A DNA stretch of 64,000 nt from PFJX01 sp964393825 (GTDB lineage Bacteria; Pseudomonadota; Gammaproteobacteria; Burkholderiales; Thiobacillaceae), in the NCBI GenBank assembly GCA_964393825.1, contig CAYMUY010000012.1, positions 26,007 through 90,006 of the forward strand. The letters are read 5' to 3'. Shown piece by piece: positions 18,383-26,536 of the stretch (position 1 is the first letter of the stretch; every line of letters begins with the position of its first letter). The notes beneath the pieces are model-generated. The model had not been told where the DNA came from, searched no databases, and saw only the letters and a program-made list of their open reading frames with translations. The position numbers and the translations under genes are program-made.

Positions 18383-19645
18383 GTGCCGGAACAGAGCATC
18401 TCACCCAGCCAATTGAAGATCGGTTTGCACATCCGCCTGGATGGCTGGATGGAGCATCCCTTCCTGTTCAACAGCTTCAAGATTCGCAACGTGAAGCAGC
18501 TCCGGGCGTTGCAATCGCTGGGCCTGGAATCGGTCTGGTGGTTGCCGGAAAAAAGCGAGGGCATCCCCTTGCCGGTGGTGGTCGATGCGCCATTGCCGAC
18601 ACCCTCTCCCGCGGTTGATCCGGAGATGGAGGCGATGTGGCGCGCCAAGCGGGAGCGGCGGGAAAACCTGGCTCGCCAGCGCGAAGCGTATGGCCGTTGT
18701 GAAAAGCAATTCAACAACAGCGTGAGCCGGGTCAAGTCGTTGTTGCGCAACCTGTTCGCGCGACCGCGGGAAACCATGGAACAGGCCCAGGAAGTGGTCA
18801 CCCAGCTGGTCGACGATCTGCTTGCCGACAAGGATGTGCTGCTGCATCTGATGGCCGCCAAGAGTGGTGACGAGGGCGCTTATTTCCATGCCCTCAACGT
18901 CACCATGCTGTCGCTGATGCTGGGGCGGGAAGCGGGCCTGTCGGTAGCGGACATGCGTGCGCTGGGCTTGGGGGCCCTGTTGCATGACATGGGCAAGGAG
19001 CGCGTGCCCAGCCAGATCCTGCTCAAGAAAACACCCTGGACCGCCTCCGAGCGCAATTTCTATCAACAGCATGTGGTCTACGGCCTGGAAATGGCCGCCA
19101 GGCTGCCGGGAATGCCACCGGGGGCCCTGGAGGTGATCGGGCAGCATCATGAAATGCTCGACGGCAGTGGTTTTCCGGCCAGGTTGACAGGCAACCGGAT
19201 GGGCCGCCTCGGCCGCATCGTCGCCATCGCCAACAGTTATGACGACTACTGCAACCAACTCAATCCCGCCGAGGCGATGACGCCATCCGAAGCCCTGGCG
19301 CGCATGTTCAGGCATGAGCGGGAAAAATTCGACGCCGGGTTGCTGCAGCATTTCATCCGCTGCATGGGAGTCTATCCCCCGGGCAGCATCGTGCAACTCA
19401 ACAACGATGCCATCGGTCTGGTGTTGAACGTCAACCCGGGGCAATTGCTGCATCCCACCCTGATGCTCTACGAGCCCTCGGTCCCCAAGGAAGAGGCGTT
19501 GATGCTGGACCTGCTCGAGGAGCCGGATCTGGCCGTGGTGCGCACCTTGCAGCCGGGCGCGCTGCCGCGCGAGATTCACGAGTACCTGAGCCCGCGCAGC
19601 CGCATCAGCTATTACACGGAGAGCGCTGCCGCGAAACCCGGGTAG
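18383..19645 (+). CDS. HD-GYP domain cyclic-di-GMP phosphodiesterase-like protein
   Basis: About 420 residues. The N-terminal part (ISPSQLKIGLHIRLDGWMEHPFLFNSFKI) matches the DUF3391 domain that precedes many HD-GYP domains. The HD-GYP domain has HALN, GALLHDMGKERVP (about residue 200), the distal HHEMLDGSGFPARLTG (about 254) and IVAIANSYDDYCN. The GYP triplet is GFP here, a substitution that also occurs in other members. It is predicted to hydrolyse cyclic-di-GMP. A GTG at 18383 preceded by AGGAACG is chosen since upstream codons overlap msrA. No receiver or membrane sensor is visible. Confidence 0.88.
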   Translation: MPEQSISPSQLKIGLHIRLDGWMEHPFLFNSFKIRNVKQLRALQSLGLESVWWLPEKSEGIPLPVVVDAPLPTPSPAVDPEMEAMWRAKRERRENLARQREAYGRCEKQFNNSVSRVKSLLRNLFARPRETMEQAQEVVTQLVDDLLADKDVLLHLMAAKSGDEGAYFHALNVTMLSLMLGREAGLSVADMRALGLGALLHDMGKERVPSQILLKKTPWTASERNFYQQHVVYGLEMAARLPGMPPGALEVIGQHHEMLDGSGFPARLTGNRMGRLGRIVAIANSYDDYCNQLNPAEAMTPSEALARMFRHEREKFDAGLLQHFIRCMGVYPPGSIVQLNNDAIGLVLNVNPGQLLHPTLMLYEPSVPKEEALMLDLLEEPDLAVVRTLQPGALPREIHEYLSPRSRISYYTESAAAKPG

Positions 19646-19657
19646 ATCGGGTTCCCC

Positions 19658-20800
19658 TCAGTCCAGCATCCGCTTCACCAGTGCCACCCAGTACGCGACA
19701 CCCAGGGGCAGGACGGCGTCGTTGAAGTCGTAGCGCGGGTTGTGCAGCATACAGCCGCCCTCGGCCTCGCCATTGCCGATCCAGACATAGCAACCGGGTT
19801 TTTCCCTCAGCATGTAGGAGAAATCCTCCGCGCCCATCGAGGGCGGCATGTCCGTTCTCACCTTGTCCGCGCCGGCGACACGGGTGGCGATATCGGTGCA
19901 GAGCGCGGCTTCGGCGGCGCTGTTGATCGTGGGCGGATAGCCGCGGCGATAGTCCAGATGGGCCTGGACGCCGTGGGCGGCCGCGATGCCGGCGCTCAGG
20001 CGCTGCAGCGCTGCTTCGATCCGGTCCTGCACTTCGGCGTGGAAAGCACGGACGGTGCCGCCGATGTGCGCTTTGCCGGGAATCACGTTGTAGGCTTCGC
20101 CGCCCGCGAAAAACCGGGTGATCGAAACCACCGCCGGGTCGAGTGGATCGAGCGTGCGGCTGACCACGGTCTGCAGTGCCTGCACCAGGGCGGCGCCGGC
20201 GATCAGCGGATCGTGAGCCTGTTGTGGCATGGCGGCGTGGCCGCCATGCCCCTCGAGCACGATGTCGAACTGATCGGCGCAGGCCATCACCGGGCCGGCA
20301 TGCACGGCGAACTCGCCCGCAGCCAGGCCCGGCCAGTTGTGCATGCCGAATACCGCATCCACCGGGAAGCGTTCGAACAGCCCCTGCTCGATCATCACCC
20401 GGGCGCCACCGTCGGTTTCCTCGGCGGGCTGGAAGATGAACACCACGGTGCCATTGAACTCCGCGTTCCCGGCCAGGGCCTGGGCCGCCCCCAGCAGCAT
20501 CGCGGTGTGGCCGTCATGGCCACAGGCGTGCATGCGACCCTCATGTCGGGAGCGGTGCGGGAACAGATTCTGTTCATGCAGCGGCAGGGCGTCCATGTCG
20601 GCGCGCAGGCCGATCATGCGCATGCTGTCTCCATTCCTGAGCACGCCGACGACGCCGGTACCGGCGAGACCGCGATGCACTTCCAGGCCGAGGGAGCGCA
20701 GGAATTCGGCCACCACGTCGCTGCTGCGATGTTCCTCGAACGCCAGTTCGGGGTGGGCGTGCAGGTCGTGGCGCAACGCGATCAGGCGTGACAAATCCAT
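19658..20800 (-). CDS. M20-family amidohydrolase (hippurate hydrolase-like)
   Basis: A 380-residue metal-dependent aminoacylase/carboxypeptidase-like enzyme. It starts MDLSRLIALRHDLHAHPELAFEE, has the metal motif MHACGHDGHTAMLLGAAQAL, PAEETDGGARVMIEQGLFE, GMHNWPGLAAGEF, GHGGHAAMPQQAHDP and the C-terminal MGAEDFSYMLREKPGCYVWIGNG. Family members deacylate N-acyl amino acids or hippurate; the exact substrate is unknown. The ATG overlaps the stop of the upstream SirB-like gene (ATGA), so it ends a pgi-HDOD-SirB-M20 operon. Confidence 0.92.
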   Translation of the reverse strand: MDLSRLIALRHDLHAHPELAFEEHRSSDVVAEFLRSLGLEVHRGLAGTGVVGVLRNGDSMRMIGLRADMDALPLHEQNLFPHRSRHEGRMHACGHDGHTAMLLGAAQALAGNAEFNGTVVFIFQPAEETDGGARVMIEQGLFERFPVDAVFGMHNWPGLAAGEFAVHAGPVMACADQFDIVLEGHGGHAAMPQQAHDPLIAGAALVQALQTVVSRTLDPLDPAVVSITRFFAGGEAYNVIPGKAHIGGTVRAFHAEVQDRIEAALQRLSAGIAAAHGVQAHLDYRRGYPPTINSAAEAALCTDIATRVAGADKVRTDMPPSMGAEDFSYMLREKPGCYVWIGNGEAEGGCMLHNPRYDFNDAVLPLGVAYWVALVKRMLD

Positions 20801-21183
20801 CAGACGGCCCCCGGAATGACCTGCTTGGTCACCGCCACCGCGACGATATAGGCGAAGACGCCGAGCGCGGCGACCAACGCCTTCACCCGAACCGCTTTCG
20901 TGCGTCCGCGCTTGAGTGCTACCGTGCCGAGACCGATGTAGGCGAAGAGGCCGATGATCTTGGCCAGGAGCCAGGGCTGATTCAGCGGGTTGAGTTCCGC
21001 CACCACCAGCATGGCGATGGCTGCCGCCAGCAACAGGGTGTCGTTGACATGCGGCGCGATTTTCAGCCAGCGGGCCTGCAGGCGTGGCGAATCGGCCAGC
21101 ATCCAGTAACCGCGCAGCAGGAACAGCGCCAGGGTGGTGACAACGGTGAGCGCGTGCAGATGCTTCAGCGTGGTGTAGTCCAT
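20800..21183 (-). CDS. SirB-family membrane protein
   Basis: 127 residues with four membrane helices; MDYTTLKHLHALTVVTTLALFLLRGYWML and PHVNDTLLLAAAIAMLVVAELNPLNQPWLLAKIIGLFAYIGLG match the SirB family (invasion-gene expression up-regulator). Its biochemical role is not known. Start and stop codons overlap both neighbours (TGATG with the HDOD gene, ATGA with the M20 gene), so it is translationally coupled in the operon. Confidence 0.85.
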   Translation of the reverse strand: MDYTTLKHLHALTVVTTLALFLLRGYWMLADSPRLQARWLKIAPHVNDTLLLAAAIAMLVVAELNPLNQPWLLAKIIGLFAYIGLGTVALKRGRTKAVRVKALVAALGVFAYIVAVAVTKQVIPGAV

Positions 21184-22001
21184 CAGAGGTGCTCTTCCAT
21201 GTCCGCGAGGTCATGCTCGTTCATGTCCAGGGCGGTGAAGACCGCATCCCGGTGCTCCTCCCAGCCCGTGTCGTCCTTCATGCCGTGCAGGTTGTAGAGA
21301 TGGGTGGCGAGTTGCAGGATGGCCACCAGCGCGGCGACACGGCCCTCCTTGATGATGCTCTCATGATGCAGTTGGACCGCCTCGCAGATGTAATCGGGTA
21401 GCTTCCAGTGTTTCGCCACCATGTAGCCCACCACCGTGTGACTGGTATTGAAGCGCGCGTCCGCTTCCTGGACCCGGGGCCAGATGTAATCGTGGCCGGC
21501 GCCGAGGCGGAAGTACTCGGTGTATTCCGGGAAGCGCCCGGCCAGGATCGGCACGCCGCAATCATGGAACAGGGCGGCCAGTTGCACATGGCCGGGCGGC
21601 AGGCGGGTGACGGCACGGCGTTCGGCGGCGACGGCGCCGGCGATGCGCGCGATTTCATCGGAACGTTCCCAGAACCAGGTATGGAAGGCCGAGTCGCCGA
21701 TGAGCGAGGCGCGCAACAGCAGGCCGCGCACCAGGTCCGTGACCGTGCTCAGGCCGAGCAGGGAGATCACCTGGTCGATGCTGTCCGGCGTCTTGCGACC
21801 GCCGAAGGCCGGCGAGGCGGCGAGCTTGAACAGCAGGGCGGTGATGCCGGCATCGCGCGCCATCAGTGCGGCGACCTTGTTCAGGTTGACGTCCGGGGCG
21901 TCAAGCAGGGTGTTGAGTTCGTTCAGCAGCGTCGGCGGGCTGGGGATCTGGATGCTGGAATCCAGGACCTGTTCGGTGACTGCGGTCTTCTGCTCGCTCA
22001 T
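21183..22001 (-). CDS. HDOD-domain signalling protein
   Basis: A 272-residue HDOD protein: IQIPSPPTLLNELNTLLDAPDVNLNKVAALMARDAGITALLFKLAASPAFGG is the standard N-terminal part, followed by IDQVISLLGLSTVTDLVRGLLLR and AALFHDCGVPILA. HDOD domains are HD-related but generally lack the catalytic residues, and act in signalling and motility/biofilm regulation. No receiver or GGDEF domain is attached. It overlaps pgi by four bases, an odd coupling of a metabolic gene with a regulator. Confidence 0.9.
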   Translation of the reverse strand: MSEQKTAVTEQVLDSSIQIPSPPTLLNELNTLLDAPDVNLNKVAALMARDAGITALLFKLAASPAFGGRKTPDSIDQVISLLGLSTVTDLVRGLLLRASLIGDSAFHTWFWERSDEIARIAGAVAAERRAVTRLPPGHVQLAALFHDCGVPILAGRFPEYTEYFRLGAGHDYIWPRVQEADARFNTSHTVVGYMVAKHWKLPDYICEAVQLHHESIIKEGRVAALVAILQLATHLYNLHGMKDDTGWEEHRDAVFTALDMNEHDLADMEEHL

Positions 22002-23656
22002 GCCGCGCCCTCGTCACGCAGTCGCGCGATCAGCGCGCTGGTGGAGGCATCGTGCTTGCCGCCGCGCTTGTTGCCGGTGAGTGCGGGCAGGATCACCCTG
22101 GCCAGTTGCTTGCCTAGTTCCACGCCCCACTGATCGAAGGAGTTGAGGTCCCAGATGGCGCCCTGCACGAAGACCTTGTGCTCGTAGAGCGCGATCAGGC
22201 GGCCGAGGGTGCGCGGCGTCAGCTTGCGATAGAGCAGGGTGTTGGTCGGACGGTTGCCGGGGAAGACCTTGTGCGGCAGCAGGGCCTTGAGTTCTCGCTT
22301 GTCCATGCCGGTGTCCGTCAGTTCCGCTTCCACCTCGGCGGCGGTCTTGCCGCGCATCAGCGCCTCGGTCTGGGCGAGGAAGTTGGAAAGCAGCACGGCA
22401 TGCTGACCGTTCACATCATTGTGCGATTCGGCGGCGGCGAGGAAATCGCACGGAATCAGTTTCGTGCCCTGGTGGATCAACTGGTAGAAGGCATGCTGAC
22501 CGTTGGTGCCCGGTTCGCCGAACAGCACCGGGCCGCTGGAGACCTTCACGGAGCGACCGTCGCGCATCACGCCCTTGCCGTTGCTCTCCATATCGAGTTG
22601 CTGGAGATAGGCGGGGAAGCGGGCGAGACGCTGCTCGTAGGGCAGCACCGCGTAGCTTTGCGCATCCCAGAAATTGTTGTACCAGACGCCGAGCAGGGCC
22701 ATCAGCACGGGCATGTTCGCCGCCAGCGGCGCCGTGCGGAAGTGTTCGTCCATGTCATGGGCGCCGGCCAGCAGTTCCTCGAACTCGTCCATGCCGATGT
22801 ACAGCGCGATGGGCAGGCCGATGGCGCTCCACAGCGAATAGCGGCCGCCGACCCAGTCCCAGAAGCCGAACATGTTGGCGGGGTCGATGCCGAAGGCCTT
22901 GACCGCCGCCGCATTGGTGGAAACCGCGACGAAGTGCTTCGCCACCGCGCTTTCATCCTTCGCGCTGTCCAGCAGCCAGGTGCGTGCGGCCTCGGCGTTG
23001 AGCAGGGTCTCCTGGGTGGTGAAGGTCTTCGAGGCAACGATGAACAGGGTGGTGGCCGGGTCGAGGTCTTCCAGGGTGTCGTGCAGGTGGCTGGGGTCGA
23101 CGTTGGAGACAAAGTGGACTCGGATGTTGCCGCCATACGGTTTCAGCGCCAGGCAGGCCATCGCCGGGCCGAGGTCGGAACCGCCGATGCCGATGTTGAC
23201 CACGTCGGTGATCGGCTTGCCGCTAGCGCCCTTCGCCGCGTAGCCCTTCCATTTGCCGGTGCGCACCTTGTCGGCGAAGGCACGCATGCGTTCGAGCACG
23301 TCGCGCACATCCGGCATCACGTCATGGCCGTCGACCATGACCGGCCGCTCGGCGCGGTTGCGCAACGCCGTGTGCAGCACCGCGCGGTCCTCGGTGAGGT
23401 TGATTTTGTCACCGGCGAACAGGGCGTCGCGCAGGATTTCGACGCCGGTTTCCTTCGCCAGCTTCAGCAGCAGCTTCAGGGTGTGCGGGCGGATCAGGTT
23501 CTTCGAGTAATCCAGCAACAGGTCGTCCAGTTGCAGGGAGTAGCGTTCGAAGCGTTTCCTGTCCTTGGCGAAGAGATCGCGCAGATGCAGTGCATTCCAG
23601 GCACGGCGTTCTTCTTTCAGGGCTTGCCAGGCGGCGGTTTGGGTGGGGGAGGGCAT
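21998..23656 (-). CDS. pgi: Glucose-6-phosphate isomerase
   Basis: A 552-residue cytosolic isomerase linking glucose-6-phosphate and fructose-6-phosphate. Visible are VNIGIGGSDLGPAMACLAL, the signature DWVGGRYSLWSAIGLPIAL, the catalytic Glu segment ESNGKGV, and VFVQGAIWDLNSFDQWGVELGKQLA. The length matches E. coli Pgi (549). It heads an operon with HDOD, SirB-like and M20 genes and lies near glgB and glgC, consistent with hexose-phosphate use in glycogen synthesis. Confidence 0.96.
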   Translation of the reverse strand: MPSPTQTAAWQALKEERRAWNALHLRDLFAKDRKRFERYSLQLDDLLLDYSKNLIRPHTLKLLLKLAKETGVEILRDALFAGDKINLTEDRAVLHTALRNRAERPVMVDGHDVMPDVRDVLERMRAFADKVRTGKWKGYAAKGASGKPITDVVNIGIGGSDLGPAMACLALKPYGGNIRVHFVSNVDPSHLHDTLEDLDPATTLFIVASKTFTTQETLLNAEAARTWLLDSAKDESAVAKHFVAVSTNAAAVKAFGIDPANMFGFWDWVGGRYSLWSAIGLPIALYIGMDEFEELLAGAHDMDEHFRTAPLAANMPVLMALLGVWYNNFWDAQSYAVLPYEQRLARFPAYLQQLDMESNGKGVMRDGRSVKVSSGPVLFGEPGTNGQHAFYQLIHQGTKLIPCDFLAAAESHNDVNGQHAVLLSNFLAQTEALMRGKTAAEVEAELTDTGMDKRELKALLPHKVFPGNRPTNTLLYRKLTPRTLGRLIALYEHKVFVQGAIWDLNSFDQWGVELGKQLARVILPALTGNKRGGKHDASTSALIARLRDEGAA

Positions 23657-23685
23657 GGTCAGTGTGAGTGTCTTGGGGTCAGGGG

Positions 23686-23946
23686 TCAGCGAACATCTTG
23701 GCCGGTTGCGGCCATGGCGCGCAACCGGGACAGCAAAGTGGGGATTTCCCGGGAAACCGTGCTCCAGACGATATCCGTGTCGATATCGAAATAGCCGTGG
23801 ATCAGGCGATTCCGCATGCCGACGATGGCGAACAACAACATGCGATCCTGATCCAGATGGGCACGTTCGCGTCCCGCCAGGAATTGGTCGATGGATTCGG
23901 CCGCGTCGATCATGTGCAACAGCCGCACCCGATCTTCAGCGTGCAT
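23686..23946 (-). CDS. HepT-like protein with an apparent internal deletion
   Basis: An 86-residue protein with both ends of the HepT/DUF86 family: N-terminal MHAEDRVRLLHMIDAAESIDQFLAGRERAHLDQDRMLLFA and C-terminal IVGMRNRLIHGYFDIDTDIVWSTV. The RNRLIH segment is the family's R-x4-H RNase-like motif. Full-length relatives are about 110-115 residues and carry a helix of the type EIIGEAA between these halves; about 28 residues are missing here, in frame. Such a protein may be unable to fold or to be AMPylated by its MntA partner. It overlaps the partner gene by 11 bases. Confidence 0.75.
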   Translation of the reverse strand: MHAEDRVRLLHMIDAAESIDQFLAGRERAHLDQDRMLLFAIVGMRNRLIHGYFDIDTDIVWSTVSREIPTLLSRLRAMAATGQDVR

Positions 23947-24244
23947 ATTGCACTTCCGCCGTGCGTATCACCTCGTCGCGGAAGTGGTGGGAAAGGTCCA
24001 TCGCGGTACGCAGTTCCACTGGCCTGCCTTCGAGCAGGGCGGAGAGTTCCGCTTCCATGTCCGCCAGGGCCATGAGACCGGGCGCCGAGCCGGGCTCGAA
24101 TTCCACCAGAAAATCGATGTCGCTGCCCGGACGATCCAGGCCCTTCAAGACGGAGCCATACAGGGCCAGGCGGCGTATGGCGTGCTGGTCGCAGAAGCGC
24201 GCCAGCGTCGCCAGATCAAGATTCAGGTTGCGATTCAGAGGCAT
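23936..24244 (-). CDS. MntA-like minimal nucleotidyltransferase (antitoxin)
   Basis: A 102-residue minimal nucleotidyltransferase: RLALYGSVLKGLDRPGSDIDFLVEFEPG holds the GS-x11-D-x-D motif (Asp42, Asp44). The third catalytic position usually reads VDLxT but here is VELRT, a conservative Asp-to-Glu change. MntA antitoxins neutralise HepT by polyAMPylating a tyrosine near the RNase motif. It lies upstream of, and overlaps, the shortened HepT-like gene; the module sits between pgi and glgB, downstream of glgB by 17 bases. Confidence 0.85.
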   Translation of the reverse strand: MPLNRNLNLDLATLARFCDQHAIRRLALYGSVLKGLDRPGSDIDFLVEFEPGSAPGLMALADMEAELSALLEGRPVELRTAMDLSHHFRDEVIRTAEVQYAR

Positions 24245-24261
24245 GGACTCGAAGGATTGGT

Positions 24262-26421
24262 TCAATCCTGGTACAGCACCACCGCCGCCAGCGGCGGCAG
24301 GGTGATGACGACGGATTGAGGATAGCCCATCCAGGGCTTTTCTTCCGTCATCAGGCCGGCGCCATTGCCGAGGTTGCCGCCACCGTAGAAGCTGGAGTCG
24401 CTGTTGAAGATCTCCCGCCAGAAGCCGGTGGCGGGGGCGCCGATGCGGTAGCCCTCGCGCGGCACCGGGGTGAAGTTGAAGGCGATGATGAGCGAACGGC
24501 CTTTGTTGTCGCGGCGCTGGAAACTCAGGATGGATTGATCGGCGTCGTGGCAGTCGATCCAGGCGAAGCCCTCGGAGAAGAAGTCCAGTTCGTGCAGGGG
24601 AGGGAGATCGCGGTAGAGTCGGTTGAGGTCGCGCAGACAGGTCTTGACGCCGGCATGCCAGTCGATGTCCAGCAGTTCCCAGTCGAGGCCGCCCCGGGTC
24701 GACCACTCGCGGCCCTGGCCGAATTCGTTGCCCATGAAGTTGAGTTTCTTGCCGGGGCTGAGCATCTGGTAGGCCAGCAGCACGCGCAGGTTGGCGAATT
24801 TCTGCCAGGCATCGCCCGGCATCTTGCCTAGCAGCGATTGTTTGCCGTGTACCACTTCGTCATGGGAGAAGGGCAGGACGAAGTTCTCCGAATAGGCGTA
24901 GAGCTGGCCGAAGGTAAGGTTGTTGTGATTGAAGCGGCGGTACACCGGGTCGAGGCTGAAGTAGGCAAGGGTGTCGTTCATCCAGCCCATGTTCCACTTC
25001 ATCGAGAAGCCGAGGCCGCCCAGATGCACCGGTTTCGAGACCATGGGCCAGGCGGTGGATTCCTCGGCGATGGTCAGCGCGCCAGGAAAGTGTCCGTGCA
25101 CCATCGCGTTCATTTCCCGCAGGAAATCGATGGCCTCCAGGTTCTCGCGGCCGCCGTATTTGTTCGGCAGCCACTCGCCCGCCTTGCGGGAGTAATCCAG
25201 GTAGAGCATGGAGGCGACCGCGTCGACGCGCAGGCCGTCGAGGTGGAACTGGTCCAGCCAGTAGTGGGCGCTGGCGAGCAGGAAGCCCTTCACCTCGGCG
25301 CGACCGTAGTTGAAGATATGGGTGCCCCAGTCCTGGTGCACGCCCAGGCGCGGGTCCTCGTGCTCGAACAGGGCGGTGCCGTCGAAGCGGGCCAGCGCCC
25401 AGGCGTCCATCGGGAAATGGCCCGGAACCCAGTCGAGAATGATGCCGATATTGGCCTGGTGGCAGGCGTCGACGAAGGCGCGGAACTGGTCGGCGCTGCC
25501 CAGGCGCGAGGTCGGCGCGAAATAGCCGGTGGTCTGATAGCCCCAGGACTCGTCCAGCGGATGCTCGGTGATCGGCATCAGTTCGATGTGGGTGTAGCCC
25601 ATGTCGGCCACGTAGGGGACCAGGGTCTCGGTGAGTTCCGGCCAGGTGAGGAAATGACCGTCGGCGTCGCGTTTCCAGGAACCGGGATGCACCTCGTAGA
25701 CGTTCATCGGCGCGTGCAGCCAGTCGCGCTGGGCGCGCGCCTTCAGCCAGGCACCGTCGTTCCATACATGGCCGCTCGGCTGCACCACCACGGCGGCGCT
25801 GCCGGGGCGCAGTTCGAAGCCCTGGGCGAAGGGGTCGGCCTTGACCAGAATCTCGCCGCTATCGCGGTTGCGCAGTTCCAGGCGATAGAGGTCGCCGGGC
25901 AGCAGGCCGGGAATGAACAGTTCCCAGATGCCGGAGGCGCCGCGCGCGCGCATCGCATGCACACGGCCATCCCAGTTGTTGAAATTGCCCACCACGGAAA
26001 CCCGCTCGGCGTTGGGTGCCCAGACCGCGAAGCGGACGCCGTCGACGCCGAGCTGTTGCATCGGCTGGGCGCCGAAGGTACGCCAGGCTTCGAGCAGGCG
26101 GCCTTCGTTGAACAGATACATTTCCTGGTCGGTGAGGCTGGGTGCGAAGGCGTAGGGGTCGGTGATCTCGAAGGTGGAATCGCCCTCGGTGACCGCCAGT
26201 CGCCAGGGGTGCGCCGGTGCCTCCTTGCCATGCCACTCGAAGATGCCGCGCGGGTCGGTGCGTTCCATGTCGACCGCACCCTCGGGCAACAGCAGGGAAA
26301 CGCGGCTCGCGGCCGGCCGGAAGACCCGCACCAACCAGCCATCCTGATTGCGATGCAGGCCGAGGACAGCGAAGGGGTCGTGATGACGGGCGGAAATCAG
26401 GCGTTCAAGGGAATGGGGCAT
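24262..26421 (-). CDS. glgB: 1,4-alpha-glucan branching enzyme
   Basis: A 719-residue GH13 enzyme that makes alpha-1,6 branches in glycogen. Visible: the N-terminal DPFAVLGLH, the CBM48 region WAPNAERVSVVGNFNNWDGR, GH13 motifs GIILDWVPGHFP, DGLRVDAVASMLYLDYSRK (nucleophile Asp), TIAEESTAWP (acid/base Glu) and LPFSHDEVVHGK. Length matches E. coli GlgB (728). It is divergent from glgC, with a shared promoter region of about 115 bases. No glgA, glgP or glgX lies in the window. Confidence 0.96.
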   Translation of the reverse strand: MPHSLERLISARHHDPFAVLGLHRNQDGWLVRVFRPAASRVSLLLPEGAVDMERTDPRGIFEWHGKEAPAHPWRLAVTEGDSTFEITDPYAFAPSLTDQEMYLFNEGRLLEAWRTFGAQPMQQLGVDGVRFAVWAPNAERVSVVGNFNNWDGRVHAMRARGASGIWELFIPGLLPGDLYRLELRNRDSGEILVKADPFAQGFELRPGSAAVVVQPSGHVWNDGAWLKARAQRDWLHAPMNVYEVHPGSWKRDADGHFLTWPELTETLVPYVADMGYTHIELMPITEHPLDESWGYQTTGYFAPTSRLGSADQFRAFVDACHQANIGIILDWVPGHFPMDAWALARFDGTALFEHEDPRLGVHQDWGTHIFNYGRAEVKGFLLASAHYWLDQFHLDGLRVDAVASMLYLDYSRKAGEWLPNKYGGRENLEAIDFLREMNAMVHGHFPGALTIAEESTAWPMVSKPVHLGGLGFSMKWNMGWMNDTLAYFSLDPVYRRFNHNNLTFGQLYAYSENFVLPFSHDEVVHGKQSLLGKMPGDAWQKFANLRVLLAYQMLSPGKKLNFMGNEFGQGREWSTRGGLDWELLDIDWHAGVKTCLRDLNRLYRDLPPLHELDFFSEGFAWIDCHDADQSILSFQRRDNKGRSLIIAFNFTPVPREGYRIGAPATGFWREIFNSDSSFYGGGNLGNGAGLMTEEKPWMGYPQSVVITLPPLAAVVLYQD

Positions 26422-26536
26422 GAAGTGCCTTCTAGGTGATGTGGCAGGAACAGATAATCCTGGATGTCACGAATCAGGATAAGGCTCTCGGTTATTATAC
26501 GAACTAATGTTCCAAGAGATTTTCACGGGGGAATAC
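26422..26536. promoter_or_regulatory. Divergent glgB/glgC promoter region
   Basis: A 115-base gap between divergent glycogen genes. An AT-rich GGTTATTATACG at 26491-26502 is a plausible -10 area for glgC on the plus strand. No clear operator is seen. Confidence 0.4.

Noticed and set aside
24838..26439. A 533-codon open frame on the plus strand
   Set aside because: Antisense to glgB, whose catalytic motifs are intact. Similar antisense frames over recQ, pgi, M20 and malic enzyme genes were rejected likewise.
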